24,738 nucleotides of DNA, taken from positions 1 to 24,738 of the IMG/VR virus record IMGVR_UViG_3300030109_002952; one strand, 5' to 3'. Shown in pieces: positions 1 through 7,212 of this stretch (position 1 is its first letter; every line of letters begins with the position of its first letter). The DNA comes from a virus. Under the pieces are notes generated by a model. The model ran no database searches, had not been told where the DNA came from, and saw nothing but the letters and a program-made list of their open reading frames with translations. The position numbers were made by a program, and so were the translations under genes.

Positions 1-1
1 T

Positions 2-685
2 AAAAACGCAAGATTTAACGATAATGTAAAAGCTAATTTTGGTACTACTGATGATTTACAAATATACCATGACGGAAGTCACTCTTTTATCAGCGATCAA
101 GGAACAGGTAATTTGCAAATATTGGCTACAAATTTACAAATAAATAATTCAGGTAATACACAAAACATGATAACTGCTTCAGATGGTGGAGCAGTAACGC
201 TTTACACAGCAGGTAATGCAAAATTAGCTACAACAAGTACTGGTATAAACGTAACTGGAAATATAGCTGATAGGAATATACCTTGTTTGTTTAATAGTAA
301 TTGGTATGATGGAACATCTAGTTCAATATTGCTTGTTCCGTTCAATAGACATGATCAAGAGGTGACAGTTTCAAGTAGAACTTACTATCACAATTTAACC
401 ATGCCTAGTGCAGGTAAAGTAGCCAAAGTTGTTATGAAAAATGTATCAGGTAGCGTAAGTAGTAGTTTTACAACTCAACTGTTCCTTTATGTAAATGGTT
501 CACAGGTGGCTAGTAGTTCAGAACTAACTATTGCAAGTGATAAAATAACATGGAGTCCAACATCAAGCAATACATTTAGTGCAGGAGATGAATTAAGTTT
601 TGGCTACCAAAAAAGTTCATCAGGCAAAACCTGGGAAGGGGTTTCTATGGGAATTATAGTAGAATTAACAGATTACGATATATAA
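2..685 (+). CDS. Tail fibre / receptor-binding protein, C-terminal part (5' end outside the window)
   Basis: The reading frame is open from base 2 and has no in-frame stop before TAA at 683-685, so the gene starts upstream of the window. The TTG at 113 is only an internal codon. The visible start contains the block TDDLQIYHDGSHSFISDQGTG, which recurs in tail fibres of marine phages and cyanophages, followed by Gly/Asn/Ser-rich short beta repeats (NLQINNSGNTQ, GNAKLATTSTGINVTGNI). From about base 285 a different, beta-rich C-terminal domain follows, ending in alternating hydrophobic strands (SMGIIVELTDYDI), as expected of a receptor-binding head. Fibres of this kind trimerise at the virion surface and bind the host. 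Only one base separates it from the next gene. The role is inferred from these repeats; the exact receptor cannot be read from the sequence. Confidence 0.8.
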   Translation, partial: KNARFNDNVKANFGTTDDLQIYHDGSHSFISDQGTGNLQILATNLQINNSGNTQNMITASDGGAVTLYTAGNAKLATTSTGINVTGNIADRNIPCLFNSNWYDGTSSSILLVPFNRHDQEVTVSSRTYYHNLTMPSAGKVAKVVMKNVSGSVSSSFTTQLFLYVNGSQVASSSELTIASDKITWSPTSSNTFSAGDELSFGYQKSSSGKTWEGVSMGIIVELTDYDI

Positions 686-686
686 T

Positions 687-1181
687 ATGGGATATTTTGA
701 AAATTTAAACACAGCTAGCCTTAATCTTAAAACAGACGGAGAGGTAAGATATGTAAACGGAGGTTATACGCTTATTCCTTGGATGGAAAGCTTAGACGAT
801 GATTTATATCAAGGGTGTATTGATGATTTATTAAAAATGAATTGGGCACATTATAAGTTATATTTAGTTGGGGGTATTTTACAAGGCTGGAAAACAACTG
901 ATATAGATATTTGTATAACAGGTGAAATTGATGAAAATTTACCAGTTTTAATGAAAGAAGCATCTAAGTTAGGGCCTTTTGATTTATATTACGTAAAATC
1001 TTTAGATGAAATAAAAGATAATTCAAGTAGAGTGTGGGAGTTTGCAAAACCTGACTGTAAACCACATGAAGGAGTCGCTAGATGGCATGGTCAATGGAAA
1101 GCTGATGGTATGTTCTGGATGACTGAAAAATTTGATTCCAAAGGTAGAACTTACGACAAAGAACCTTTAGCATTAAATTAA
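687..1181 (+). CDS. Nucleotidyltransferase-fold protein (pol-beta superfamily-like), unknown target
   Basis: A 164-residue protein starting one base after the tail-fibre stop. Residues 57-78 read as a hydrophobic strand, G62-G63, eight residues, then D72-I-D74-I (YLVGGILQGWKTTDIDICIT). This closely matches the nucleotidyltransferase signature of a GG or GS pair followed by an Asp-x-Asp on a strand. D99 in PFDLYYV could be the third metal-binding carboxylate. The C-terminal third is rich in Trp and charged residues (RWHGQWKADGMFW) and is not recognised. If active, it would transfer a nucleotide to an RNA, protein or small molecule; the substrate is unknown. Its position between a tail fibre and the packaging genes is unusual for such an enzyme. 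The fold call is moderate and the activity is unproven. Confidence 0.55.
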   Translation: MGYFENLNTASLNLKTDGEVRYVNGGYTLIPWMESLDDDLYQGCIDDLLKMNWAHYKLYLVGGILQGWKTTDIDICITGEIDENLPVLMKEASKLGPFDLYYVKSLDEIKDNSSRVWEFAKPDCKPHEGVARWHGQWKADGMFWMTEKFDSKGRTYDKEPLALN

Positions 1182-1191
1182 TAAAGTAAAA

Positions 1192-1210
1192 ATTACGTAA
1201 AATACGTAAT
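1192..1210. promoter_or_regulatory. Perfect 8-bp inverted repeat in a 66-base intergenic gap
   Basis: ATTACGTA (1192-1199) and TACGTAAT (1203-1210) are exact reverse complements separated by AAA. It lies between the stop at 1181 and the start at 1248, a larger gap than most in the window. The symmetry suits a protein-binding site near a promoter. A short RNA hairpin is also possible, but it would be weak and has no U-tract, so a terminator is unlikely. The right-hand part, AATACGTAAT (1201-1210), recurs exactly in the gap before the gene at 17163. No clear Bacteroidota -33/-7 promoter was recognised next to it. Confidence 0.35.
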
Positions 1211-1247
1211 GATATAAACATAGTAATAACAATTAAAATTAAATTTT

Positions 1248-1514
1248 ATGACAAAGAAAACAGATGATTTAAAAATCACAGACGAAGAATTAAAACTAAT
1301 TCAAGAAAAAGTACAAGAAATTAATAATTTGCAAATGCAAGTTGGTGGATTGGAAATTCAAAAACAGATGGGTGTAATGCAGGTTAATCAAGCGCAGGCT
1401 CAATTAGTAGAGTTGCAAAAAACACTTGAAGAGAAATATGGTAAAGTTTCAGTAAATTTAACTGATGGAACCATAAAAGAGATTGAGGAAGATGAGGCTA
1501 ATAAGGAAGATTAG
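1248..1514 (+). CDS. Small coiled-coil protein, unknown function
   Basis: An 88-residue protein with a Lys/Asp-rich start and a long amphipathic helix over roughly residues 12-63, where hydrophobic residues recur at heptad spacing (LKLIQEKVQEINNLQMQVG). The central part is Gln-rich and the acidic tail ends EIEEDEANKED. No signal peptide, membrane segment or catalytic motif is visible. The start ATG follows an A/T-rich leader with no Shine-Dalgarno sequence. The next gene's start lies inside its 3' end, so the two are probably translated together. Small coiled-coil proteins of this type are common in marine phage structural regions, but I cannot assign a job. Confidence 0.75.
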   Translation: MTKKTDDLKITDEELKLIQEKVQEINNLQMQVGGLEIQKQMGVMQVNQAQAQLVELQKTLEEKYGKVSVNLTDGTIKEIEEDEANKED

Positions 1515-1710
1515 TATAGGGAGAGATTATAAAAATGATGCAATGCATTATTCTGTTGGACAAGAAGTATATGGTGGTCATACAATAGATTCAATTATTG
1601 AAGAAGATAATAAATTTTCTATTTTTATTAAAAAAAAGAACGAGGTTTTACCTTGGAAAGACTTTAATAAAAATATGGCTGTAGCAGTTGAATACAATTT
1701 AGAATACTAA
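1483..1710 (+). CDS. Small conserved phage protein, unknown function
   Basis: A 75-residue protein whose ATG at 1483 overlaps the end of the previous gene by 32 bases; the ATG at 1492 (residue 4) is an equally plausible start. The recognisable part is residues 11-75: SIGRDYKNDAMHYSVGQEV near the start and VLPWKDFNKNMAVAVEYNLEY at the C-terminus. From memory, a similar ending, with a Trp-Lys-(D/E)-Phe-Asn block and a Glu-Tyr-Asn block, occurs in other phages of Bacteroidota including crAss-like ones, always without a known role. It is a small mixed alpha/beta protein with no transmembrane segment. The stop overlaps the next start by one base (TAATG), which suggests translational coupling. Confidence 0.75.
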   Translation: MRKMRLIRKISIGRDYKNDAMHYSVGQEVYGGHTIDSIIEEDNKFSIFIKKKNEVLPWKDFNKNMAVAVEYNLEY

Positions 1711-2297
1711 TGCGTGGCGTTTTTGATTTTATAATAAAACCAAAAAACAAAAGATACGACAATATAAAACAAATCGATGATAAAGAGCTGATATTAAATT
1801 CAGAAATATCTGATCATCGATATGTAAGTCGTATTGGTGTTGTTTTATCAACTCCTAAATTAGAAGATACCGAAATTAAAATAGGTGACGAAGTTGTCGT
1901 GCATCATAATGTTTTTAGAAGATGGTATGATGTTAGGGGTATAGAGCAAAATAGTAGAAGCTATTGGGAGGATAACAAGTATTTTGTTAAGTCAGACCAA
2001 ATATTTTTATATAAAAGAAATAACAAATGGTATGCACCAAAAGGTTATTGTTTTATTAAACCAATTGAATCAAATAATATATTATTAGAAAAAGAAGTTC
2101 CATTAAGGGGTATTATCAAATATGTTGATAAAGAGCTTAAAGATATAAATAAAGAAGATTTAGTTGGATTTACACCGAGCAGTGAATATGAATTTATTGT
2201 TAATGGTGAAAGATTGTATAGAGTATTAACTAATTCAATATCTATTAAGTATGAACGTCAAGGAAACGAAAAAGAATATAATCCAAGCTGGGCATAG
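1710..2297 (+). CDS. Probable tandem GroES-like (co-chaperonin fold) phage protein
   Basis: A 195-residue beta-rich protein that seems to contain two related halves. Residues 43-69 (IGVVLSTP then IKIGDEVVVHHNVF) resemble the GroES pattern of a strand giving 'G-x-V-hydrophobic' followed by 'x-V-G-D-x-V-hydrophobic'. Residues 133-171 repeat the plan (RGIIKYVDKELKDINKEDLVGF, split by a variable loop, then ERLYRV). Phage co-chaperonins such as T4 gp31 help the host GroEL fold the capsid protein, and a position just before terminase and capsid genes fits that. The mobile-loop tripeptide that contacts GroEL is not obvious, so it could be a structural protein with the same beta fold. It starts at the TAATG overlap with the previous stop, and its last 47 bases overlap the next gene. 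Confidence 0.5.
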   Translation: MRGVFDFIIKPKNKRYDNIKQIDDKELILNSEISDHRYVSRIGVVLSTPKLEDTEIKIGDEVVVHHNVFRRWYDVRGIEQNSRSYWEDNKYFVKSDQIFLYKRNNKWYAPKGYCFIKPIESNNILLEKEVPLRGIIKYVDKELKDINKEDLVGFTPSSEYEFIVNGERLYRVLTNSISIKYERQGNEKEYNPSWA

Positions 2298-2526
2298 GGC
2301 AGTTGAGGAACTTATTAAGGTTGCTAAAGAAGCTATTGTAGATAGTGATGATGATATATCAGCTGATAGATTAAAAAACGCAGCAGCAACTAAAAAGCTG
2401 GCAATATTTGATGCTTTTGAAATACTTAATCGAATACAAGAAGAGGAAAATATGTTAAACGATAAGCCTAAAGAAACAAAAAAACAGAATAGTTTTAAAG
2501 GGTTTGCTGAAGGAAGATCAAAGTAA
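2251..2526 (+). CDS. Small helical protein, candidate small terminase subunit
   Basis: A 91-residue protein, mostly helical and charged, with the start overlapping the previous gene by 47 bases and the stop overlapping the terminase start (TAATG at 2524-2528). Residues 13-35 form an amphipathic helix, an acidic turn (DSDDD) follows, and a second Ala-rich helix runs over about residues 39-68 (LKNAAATKKLAIFDAFEILN). The basic tail ends FKGFAEGRSK. Small terminase subunits are short helical DNA-binding proteins encoded just before the large subunit, so position, length and composition agree. No helix-turn-helix can be called with certainty and the protein is shorter than most such subunits. The assignment rests mainly on context. 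Confidence 0.45.
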   Translation: MNVKETKKNIIQAGHRAVEELIKVAKEAIVDSDDDISADRLKNAAATKKLAIFDAFEILNRIQEEENMLNDKPKETKKQNSFKGFAEGRSK

Positions 2527-4754
2527 TGTATAAGCAATCATTATATAGCGTTATAGAGCCTATAAAAATCAATACGATTAAAAGGCTTAATAAAGCAAAA
2601 AAGTGGAAATACGGCTATAATAAAGAGCACGACGTTATCGTTATAAGTAAAACGGGAATGATTGGTGAGATATATGAAATACAAAATCTTAAAATAGCTT
2701 TACCAAAACAAAAAAATATATATAAATTTGAAAATAATAAGTGGGGTAGGTTTGAATATCCAAAACCTTTAGAAAGAATTAAAAATGTTTTAGATTTCAA
2801 ACAATATCCACAAGAATTTAAAGAAAAATGGTATGATTACATCGATAATGAGTTTACCCGTAGGGAGGAAGGTTTTTGGTTTTATAACAAAGGCATTCCT
2901 ACTTACATTAGTGGTACTCATTACATGTACCTGCAGTGGTCTAAGATTGACGTCGGGGCTCCAGAGTTCAGAGAGTCAAATAGATTATTCTTTATTTTCT
3001 GGGAAGCTTGTAAGGCAGATCCACGATCCTATGGGATGTGTTACCTTAAGAATAGGCGTTCCGGGTTTTCTTTCATGGCCTCAGGAGAGGTGGTTAACTT
3101 GGCAACCATATCAAGTGACTCCAGGTATGGTATACTATCCAAGTCCGGTGCTGATGCAAAGAAGATGTTCACAGATAAGGTGGTACCCATATCAGTTAAT
3201 TATCCCTTCTTTTTCAAGCCGACCCAGGACGGAATGGACCGTCCAAAGACCGAGCTTGCCTACCGTGTCCCCGCAACCAAGTACACCCGTCGTAAACTTA
3301 CCGCCGCACCCACTGCCGCCGACGAAACCCTGGAGGATCTCAAGGGACTTGACACGACCATCGATTGGAAGAACACCGGTGATAATGCCTACGATGGGGA
3401 GAAACTCAAACTCCTCGTACACGACGAATCAGGGAAGTGGGAAAAGCCCAATAATATCCTCAACAACTGGAGGGTCACGAAAACCACATTAAGATTAGGT
3501 AGTAGGGTAATTGGTAAGTGTATGATGGGTTCAACAAGTAACTCGTCAGATAAAGGTGGTGATAATTTTAAAAAATTATATAATGACTCAGATGTTACAA
3601 AAAGAAACCGCAATGGACAGACTCGCTCAGGACTCTATTCTTTGTTCATTCCTATGGAATGGAATTTCGAAGGATTCATTGATTCTTATGGAATACCTGT
3701 ATTCGAAACACCGGAAAAAGAAATTAAGGATTTCCACGGATCAATTATTGATGTTGGAGTTATTAGCCACTGGGAAAATGAAGTTGAAGGTTTAAAAGGA
3801 GACCAAGACGCATTAAACGAATTTTATAGGCAATTTCCTAGAACCGAAGAACATGCCTTTAGAGATGAAACAAGAAATAGCATATTTAATCTAGCAAAAA
3901 TTTACGAACAAATTGATTACAATGATGAAGTCGCAAATCTGTCGCAAGTTACCGTTGGCAGCTTTACGTGGAAAAATGGAATTAAGGACACAGAGGTCCA
4001 GTTTACACCAAATCTTAACGGAAGGTTTAAAATCAGCTGGGTTCCGAGTATAAAATTACAAAATAATATTATAATTAAAAATGGTATAAAATACCCAGGT
4101 AATGAACATATGGGCGCTTTTGGTTGTGATAGTTATGATATATCAGGAACAACTGACGGGCAAGGCTCCAAGGGGGCTTTGCATGGCTTAACTAAATTTA
4201 GTATGGATAATGCTCCTGCTAATATGTTTTTTTTAGAATATGTAGCCAGGCCCCAAACAGCTGAAATGTTTTTTGAAGATGTTTTAATGGCTTGCATATT
4301 TTATGGAATGCCAATACTTGCAGAAAACAATAAACCTAGATTATTATATTATTTTAAAAGAAGAGGTTATAGAGGTTATTCAATGAATAGGCCTGATAAG
4401 GCTAAGAATAAGTTATCAGTAACAGAAAAAGAAATAGGTGGAATACCTAACTCAAGTGAAGATATAAGACAAGCACACGCGGCTGCAATTGAAACTTATA
4501 TTAATGACCACGTTGGTATTATGTCAGATGGTTCATATGGAGATCTATATTTTAATAGAACACTTAATGATTGGGCTAAATTTGATATAAATAAAAGAAC
4601 AAAGTTTGATGCCGCTATTAGCTCAGGCTTAGCAATTATGGCATGTAATAAAAATAAGTATAGACCACACGCTGAAAGAATAAAGCAAAAAGTAAATATT
4701 AATTTTTCAAAATACGAAAATAAAGGAAGTTTATCAAAAATAATAAAAGAATAG
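2526..4754 (+). CDS. terL: Terminase large subunit (DNA-packaging ATPase and nuclease)
   Basis: A 742-residue packaging motor that would pump DNA into the prohead and cut it. The ATPase half has a P-loop-like segment at residues 175-182 (KNRRSGFS), a clear Walker B (LKLLVHDE, D300-E301) and a coupling motif (MGSTSN, residues 334-339). The nuclease half has the RNase H-like first strand GAFGCDSYDISG with D535, and a late acidic residue D695 in KFDAAISSG, both expected metal ligands. The P-loop lacks the normal GK(S/T): Phe181 sits where the catalytic Lys usually is, and Lys175 or Arg177/178 may take its place. The length is above the 450-620 common in tailed phages but similar to large Bacteroidota phages. 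A GC-rich block covers the ATPase core. The start is the TAATG overlap with the preceding stop. Confidence 0.92.
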   Translation: MYKQSLYSVIEPIKINTIKRLNKAKKWKYGYNKEHDVIVISKTGMIGEIYEIQNLKIALPKQKNIYKFENNKWGRFEYPKPLERIKNVLDFKQYPQEFKEKWYDYIDNEFTRREEGFWFYNKGIPTYISGTHYMYLQWSKIDVGAPEFRESNRLFFIFWEACKADPRSYGMCYLKNRRSGFSFMASGEVVNLATISSDSRYGILSKSGADAKKMFTDKVVPISVNYPFFFKPTQDGMDRPKTELAYRVPATKYTRRKLTAAPTAADETLEDLKGLDTTIDWKNTGDNAYDGEKLKLLVHDESGKWEKPNNILNNWRVTKTTLRLGSRVIGKCMMGSTSNSSDKGGDNFKKLYNDSDVTKRNRNGQTRSGLYSLFIPMEWNFEGFIDSYGIPVFETPEKEIKDFHGSIIDVGVISHWENEVEGLKGDQDALNEFYRQFPRTEEHAFRDETRNSIFNLAKIYEQIDYNDEVANLSQVTVGSFTWKNGIKDTEVQFTPNLNGRFKISWVPSIKLQNNIIIKNGIKYPGNEHMGAFGCDSYDISGTTDGQGSKGALHGLTKFSMDNAPANMFFLEYVARPQTAEMFFEDVLMACIFYGMPILAENNKPRLLYYFKRRGYRGYSMNRPDKAKNKLSVTEKEIGGIPNSSEDIRQAHAAAIETYINDHVGIMSDGSYGDLYFNRTLNDWAKFDINKRTKFDAAISSGLAIMACNKNKYRPHAERIKQKVNINFSKYENKGSLSKIIKE
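2920..3485 (+). other. GC-rich, codon-shifted island inside the terminase gene
   Basis: By hand count, 3001-3480 holds 242 G/C of 480 (about 50%), against 41 of 180 (23%) at 2641-2820 and 37 of 120 (31%) at 3481-3600. Codons ending in C or G dominate here (ACC, GCC, CCC, CTC, AAG, GAC), whereas A/T-ending codons dominate on both sides. The terminase frame runs through without a break. The edges are gradual on the left (about 2850-2950) and sharp on the right (about 3485). The block encodes roughly residues 132-320, from before the P-loop to just after Walker B. Possible causes are in-gene recombination with a GC-richer relative, a constraint from an overlapping function, or an assembly chimera. 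Confidence 0.85.
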
Positions 4755-4755
4755 T

Positions 4756-7179
4756 ATGGCTGAATCAGTTATGAAATCACATTTTCCAAGTCAAACCGTA
4801 GGAGACGATGTAAAGTTGAGTATGGAATATGGCTTAGAAGTTGCAAGAGCTATAGAAAATGAGTGGTTTAAAAAATCGCATGGAGTAAATAGATTTTTTC
4901 AAAACCAAAATAATTTTCATAAATTAAGATTGTATGCTAGAGGAGAACAAAGCATACAAAAATATAAAGACGAATTATCTATTAATGGTGATTTATCATA
5001 TCTTAATTTAGACTGGAAGCCAGTTCCTATTATACCTAAATTTGTAGATATAGTTGTAAATGGTATTGCAGAAAGAACTTATGATATAAAAGCATTTTCA
5101 CAAGATCCATTTGGTGTTAATAAAAGAACCAAATATATGGAAGGTATGCTTATGGATATGAAAACTAAAGAGTTATCTGAGTATGCCCAAAAAGAATTTG
5201 GTATTAATATATATAATTCACCCGCAGATCAACTCCCAGAAAATAACGAAGAGTTAGAATTACATATGCAGCTAAGCTATAAGCAAGGAATTGAAATTGC
5301 AGAAGAACAAGCTATAGCAACTATATTCAATCAAAATAATTATGAGTTAACTAAGAAAAGGTTTTATTATGATTTAGCTGTTCTTGGAATGGCTTGTGTT
5401 AAAAACAATTTTACACAATCAGAAGGAATAAAAATTGAATATGTTGATCCTGCAAATATTGTTTATTCTTATACTGAATCCCCGTATTTTGATGACATAT
5501 ATTATGTAGGTGAAATTAAAAATGTTAATATATCAGAAGTTAAAAAAGAATTTCCAAATTTAACAGATGAAGATTTAAAGAAAATACAAAGCCAAGGTAA
5601 TGGAGATTACAATAGCTACAACAAGTATAATTCTCAAGTTAATAATACAGATAATAACTCAGTTCAATTAATGTACTTTAGTTACAAAACGTACATGAAT
5701 GAGGTTTATAAAGTAAAAGAAACGGCAACTGGTGCTGAAAAAATTATTAAAAAATCAGACGCTTTTAATCCACCAATGGTTGAGGGATTAAAATTTGAGC
5801 GTATTGCTAAAAATATTGAGGTTGTCTATGAAGGTGTATATTTACCAGGGGCTAAACAATTGCTTAAATGGAATCTTTGTGAAAATATGTTGCGTGAAAA
5901 AAGCGATGTAAATAAAGTTAAACTTAATTATTCTATAGTAGCTCCAAGATTATATAATGGGCAAGTTGAATCTTTAGTTAGCAGAGTCACTGGATTTGCA
6001 GATATGATTCAATTAACTCATTTAAAAATTCAACAAATACTTTCTAGGATGGTTCCTGATGGTGTATATGTTGATGCTGATGGATTAGCAGAAGTTGATT
6101 TAGGTAATGGCAGTAACTACAACCCTCAAGAAGCATTAAACATGTTTTTCCAAACTGGTAGTATAATTGGTAGATCATTTACATCTGATGGGGACATGAA
6201 TCCTGGTAAAGTACCAATACAAGAAATAAATAATAGCGCAGGTACTGGTAAATTAGCGGCATTAATAAGTACATATAATTATTATTTACAAATGATGAGA
6301 GACGCCACGGGACTTAATGAAGCTAGAGATGGAAGTTCGCCAGATAAAAATGCGTTAGTTGGTGTGCAAAAATTGGCAGCGGCTAATAGTAATACAGCTA
6401 CAAGACATATATTGCAAAGTGGATTATTCCTAACTGCTGAAATGGCTGAAAAAATATCATTAAGAATTTCAGATGTTTTAGAATATTCCCCAACAGCAAG
6501 TGCATTTATTCAAAGCATAGGTTCTCATAACGTTGGAACATTGAAAGAATTATCAGAATTACATTTACATGATTTTGGTATATTCTTAGAATTAGAACCG
6601 GATGAAGAAGAAAAACAACTATTAGAAAATAATATTCAAGTAGCAATAGCACAAAATAATATTGAATTAGAAGATGCTATTGATATTAGAATGATTAAAA
6701 ATGTTAAACTTGCTAATCAACTTTTAAAATTAAGAAGAAAGAAAAAGCAAGAAAGAGACCAGCAAATGCAACAACAAAATATCCAAGCACAATCACAGGC
6801 AAATGCTCAGGCACAGCAGGTTGCAGCACAAGCAGAGGTACAAAAACAACAAGCTCTAACTCAAAGTAAAATACAATTAGAACAAGCTAAAAACGAATTA
6901 GATACTAATAAACTTTACAGAGAAGCAGAGTTAAAAAAGCAGTTAATGCAAATTGAATTTCAAATGAATATGGCTTTAGCAAAAGTTAAAGCTGATTCAG
7001 AATCTATTGGAATGCATAAAAAAGAAGATCGTAAAGATGAACGTACAAAAATACAGGCATCTCAACAATCTGAATTAATTGACCAGAGAAAATCTGGTAA
7101 ACCGCCTAAAAAATTTGAATCGGCAGGAAACGATATATTAAGCGGTAATTTTAACTTAGGTGCGTTTGAACCTAAGTAA
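4756..7179 (+). CDS. Portal protein
   Basis: An 807-residue protein directly after the terminase stop, the usual place and size for the portal of large podovirus-type phages. Portals form the dodecameric ring at one capsid vertex through which DNA passes, and they dock the terminase. The N-terminal 120 residues are helical and charged, followed by alpha/beta wing regions. A segment around residues 519-560 (GLNEARDGSSPD, then GVQKLAAANSNTATRHILQ) resembles the stem and crown helices of portals in marine phages. From about residue 655 the protein becomes a Lys/Arg then Gln/Ala-rich coiled coil (QQMQQQNIQAQSQANAQAQQ) up to about residue 760, probably the C-terminal barrel or an extension into the head. 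The call rests on position, length and layout rather than a single diagnostic residue. Confidence 0.85.
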   Translation: MAESVMKSHFPSQTVGDDVKLSMEYGLEVARAIENEWFKKSHGVNRFFQNQNNFHKLRLYARGEQSIQKYKDELSINGDLSYLNLDWKPVPIIPKFVDIVVNGIAERTYDIKAFSQDPFGVNKRTKYMEGMLMDMKTKELSEYAQKEFGINIYNSPADQLPENNEELELHMQLSYKQGIEIAEEQAIATIFNQNNYELTKKRFYYDLAVLGMACVKNNFTQSEGIKIEYVDPANIVYSYTESPYFDDIYYVGEIKNVNISEVKKEFPNLTDEDLKKIQSQGNGDYNSYNKYNSQVNNTDNNSVQLMYFSYKTYMNEVYKVKETATGAEKIIKKSDAFNPPMVEGLKFERIAKNIEVVYEGVYLPGAKQLLKWNLCENMLREKSDVNKVKLNYSIVAPRLYNGQVESLVSRVTGFADMIQLTHLKIQQILSRMVPDGVYVDADGLAEVDLGNGSNYNPQEALNMFFQTGSIIGRSFTSDGDMNPGKVPIQEINNSAGTGKLAALISTYNYYLQMMRDATGLNEARDGSSPDKNALVGVQKLAAANSNTATRHILQSGLFLTAEMAEKISLRISDVLEYSPTASAFIQSIGSHNVGTLKELSELHLHDFGIFLELEPDEEEKQLLENNIQVAIAQNNIELEDAIDIRMIKNVKLANQLLKLRRKKKQERDQQMQQQNIQAQSQANAQAQQVAAQAEVQKQQALTQSKIQLEQAKNELDTNKLYREAELKKQLMQIEFQMNMALAKVKADSESIGMHKKEDRKDERTKIQASQQSELIDQRKSGKPPKKFESAGNDILSGNFNLGAFEPK

Positions 7180-7212
7180 TATATAAATTGTATAATCATA
7201 TAATATTTTATT

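Noticed and set aside
113-685. A complete 190-residue gene starting at TTG 113
   Set aside because: The frame is open back to base 2 with fibre-like sequence before 113, so it is the 3' part of a longer gene.
2-1181. Diversity-generating retroelement acting on the tail fibre
   Set aside because: No reverse transcriptase, template repeat or adenine-biased variable repeat pair is seen in the window.
1182-1247. tRNA or small RNA gene in the gap
   Set aside because: The gap is only 66 bases, very A/T-rich, with no cloverleaf or T-loop consensus.
3192-3795. Other ORFs on both strands in and after the terminase island
   Set aside because: Higher GC lowers stop frequency, and the translations resemble nothing known. 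The terminase frame explains the sequence.
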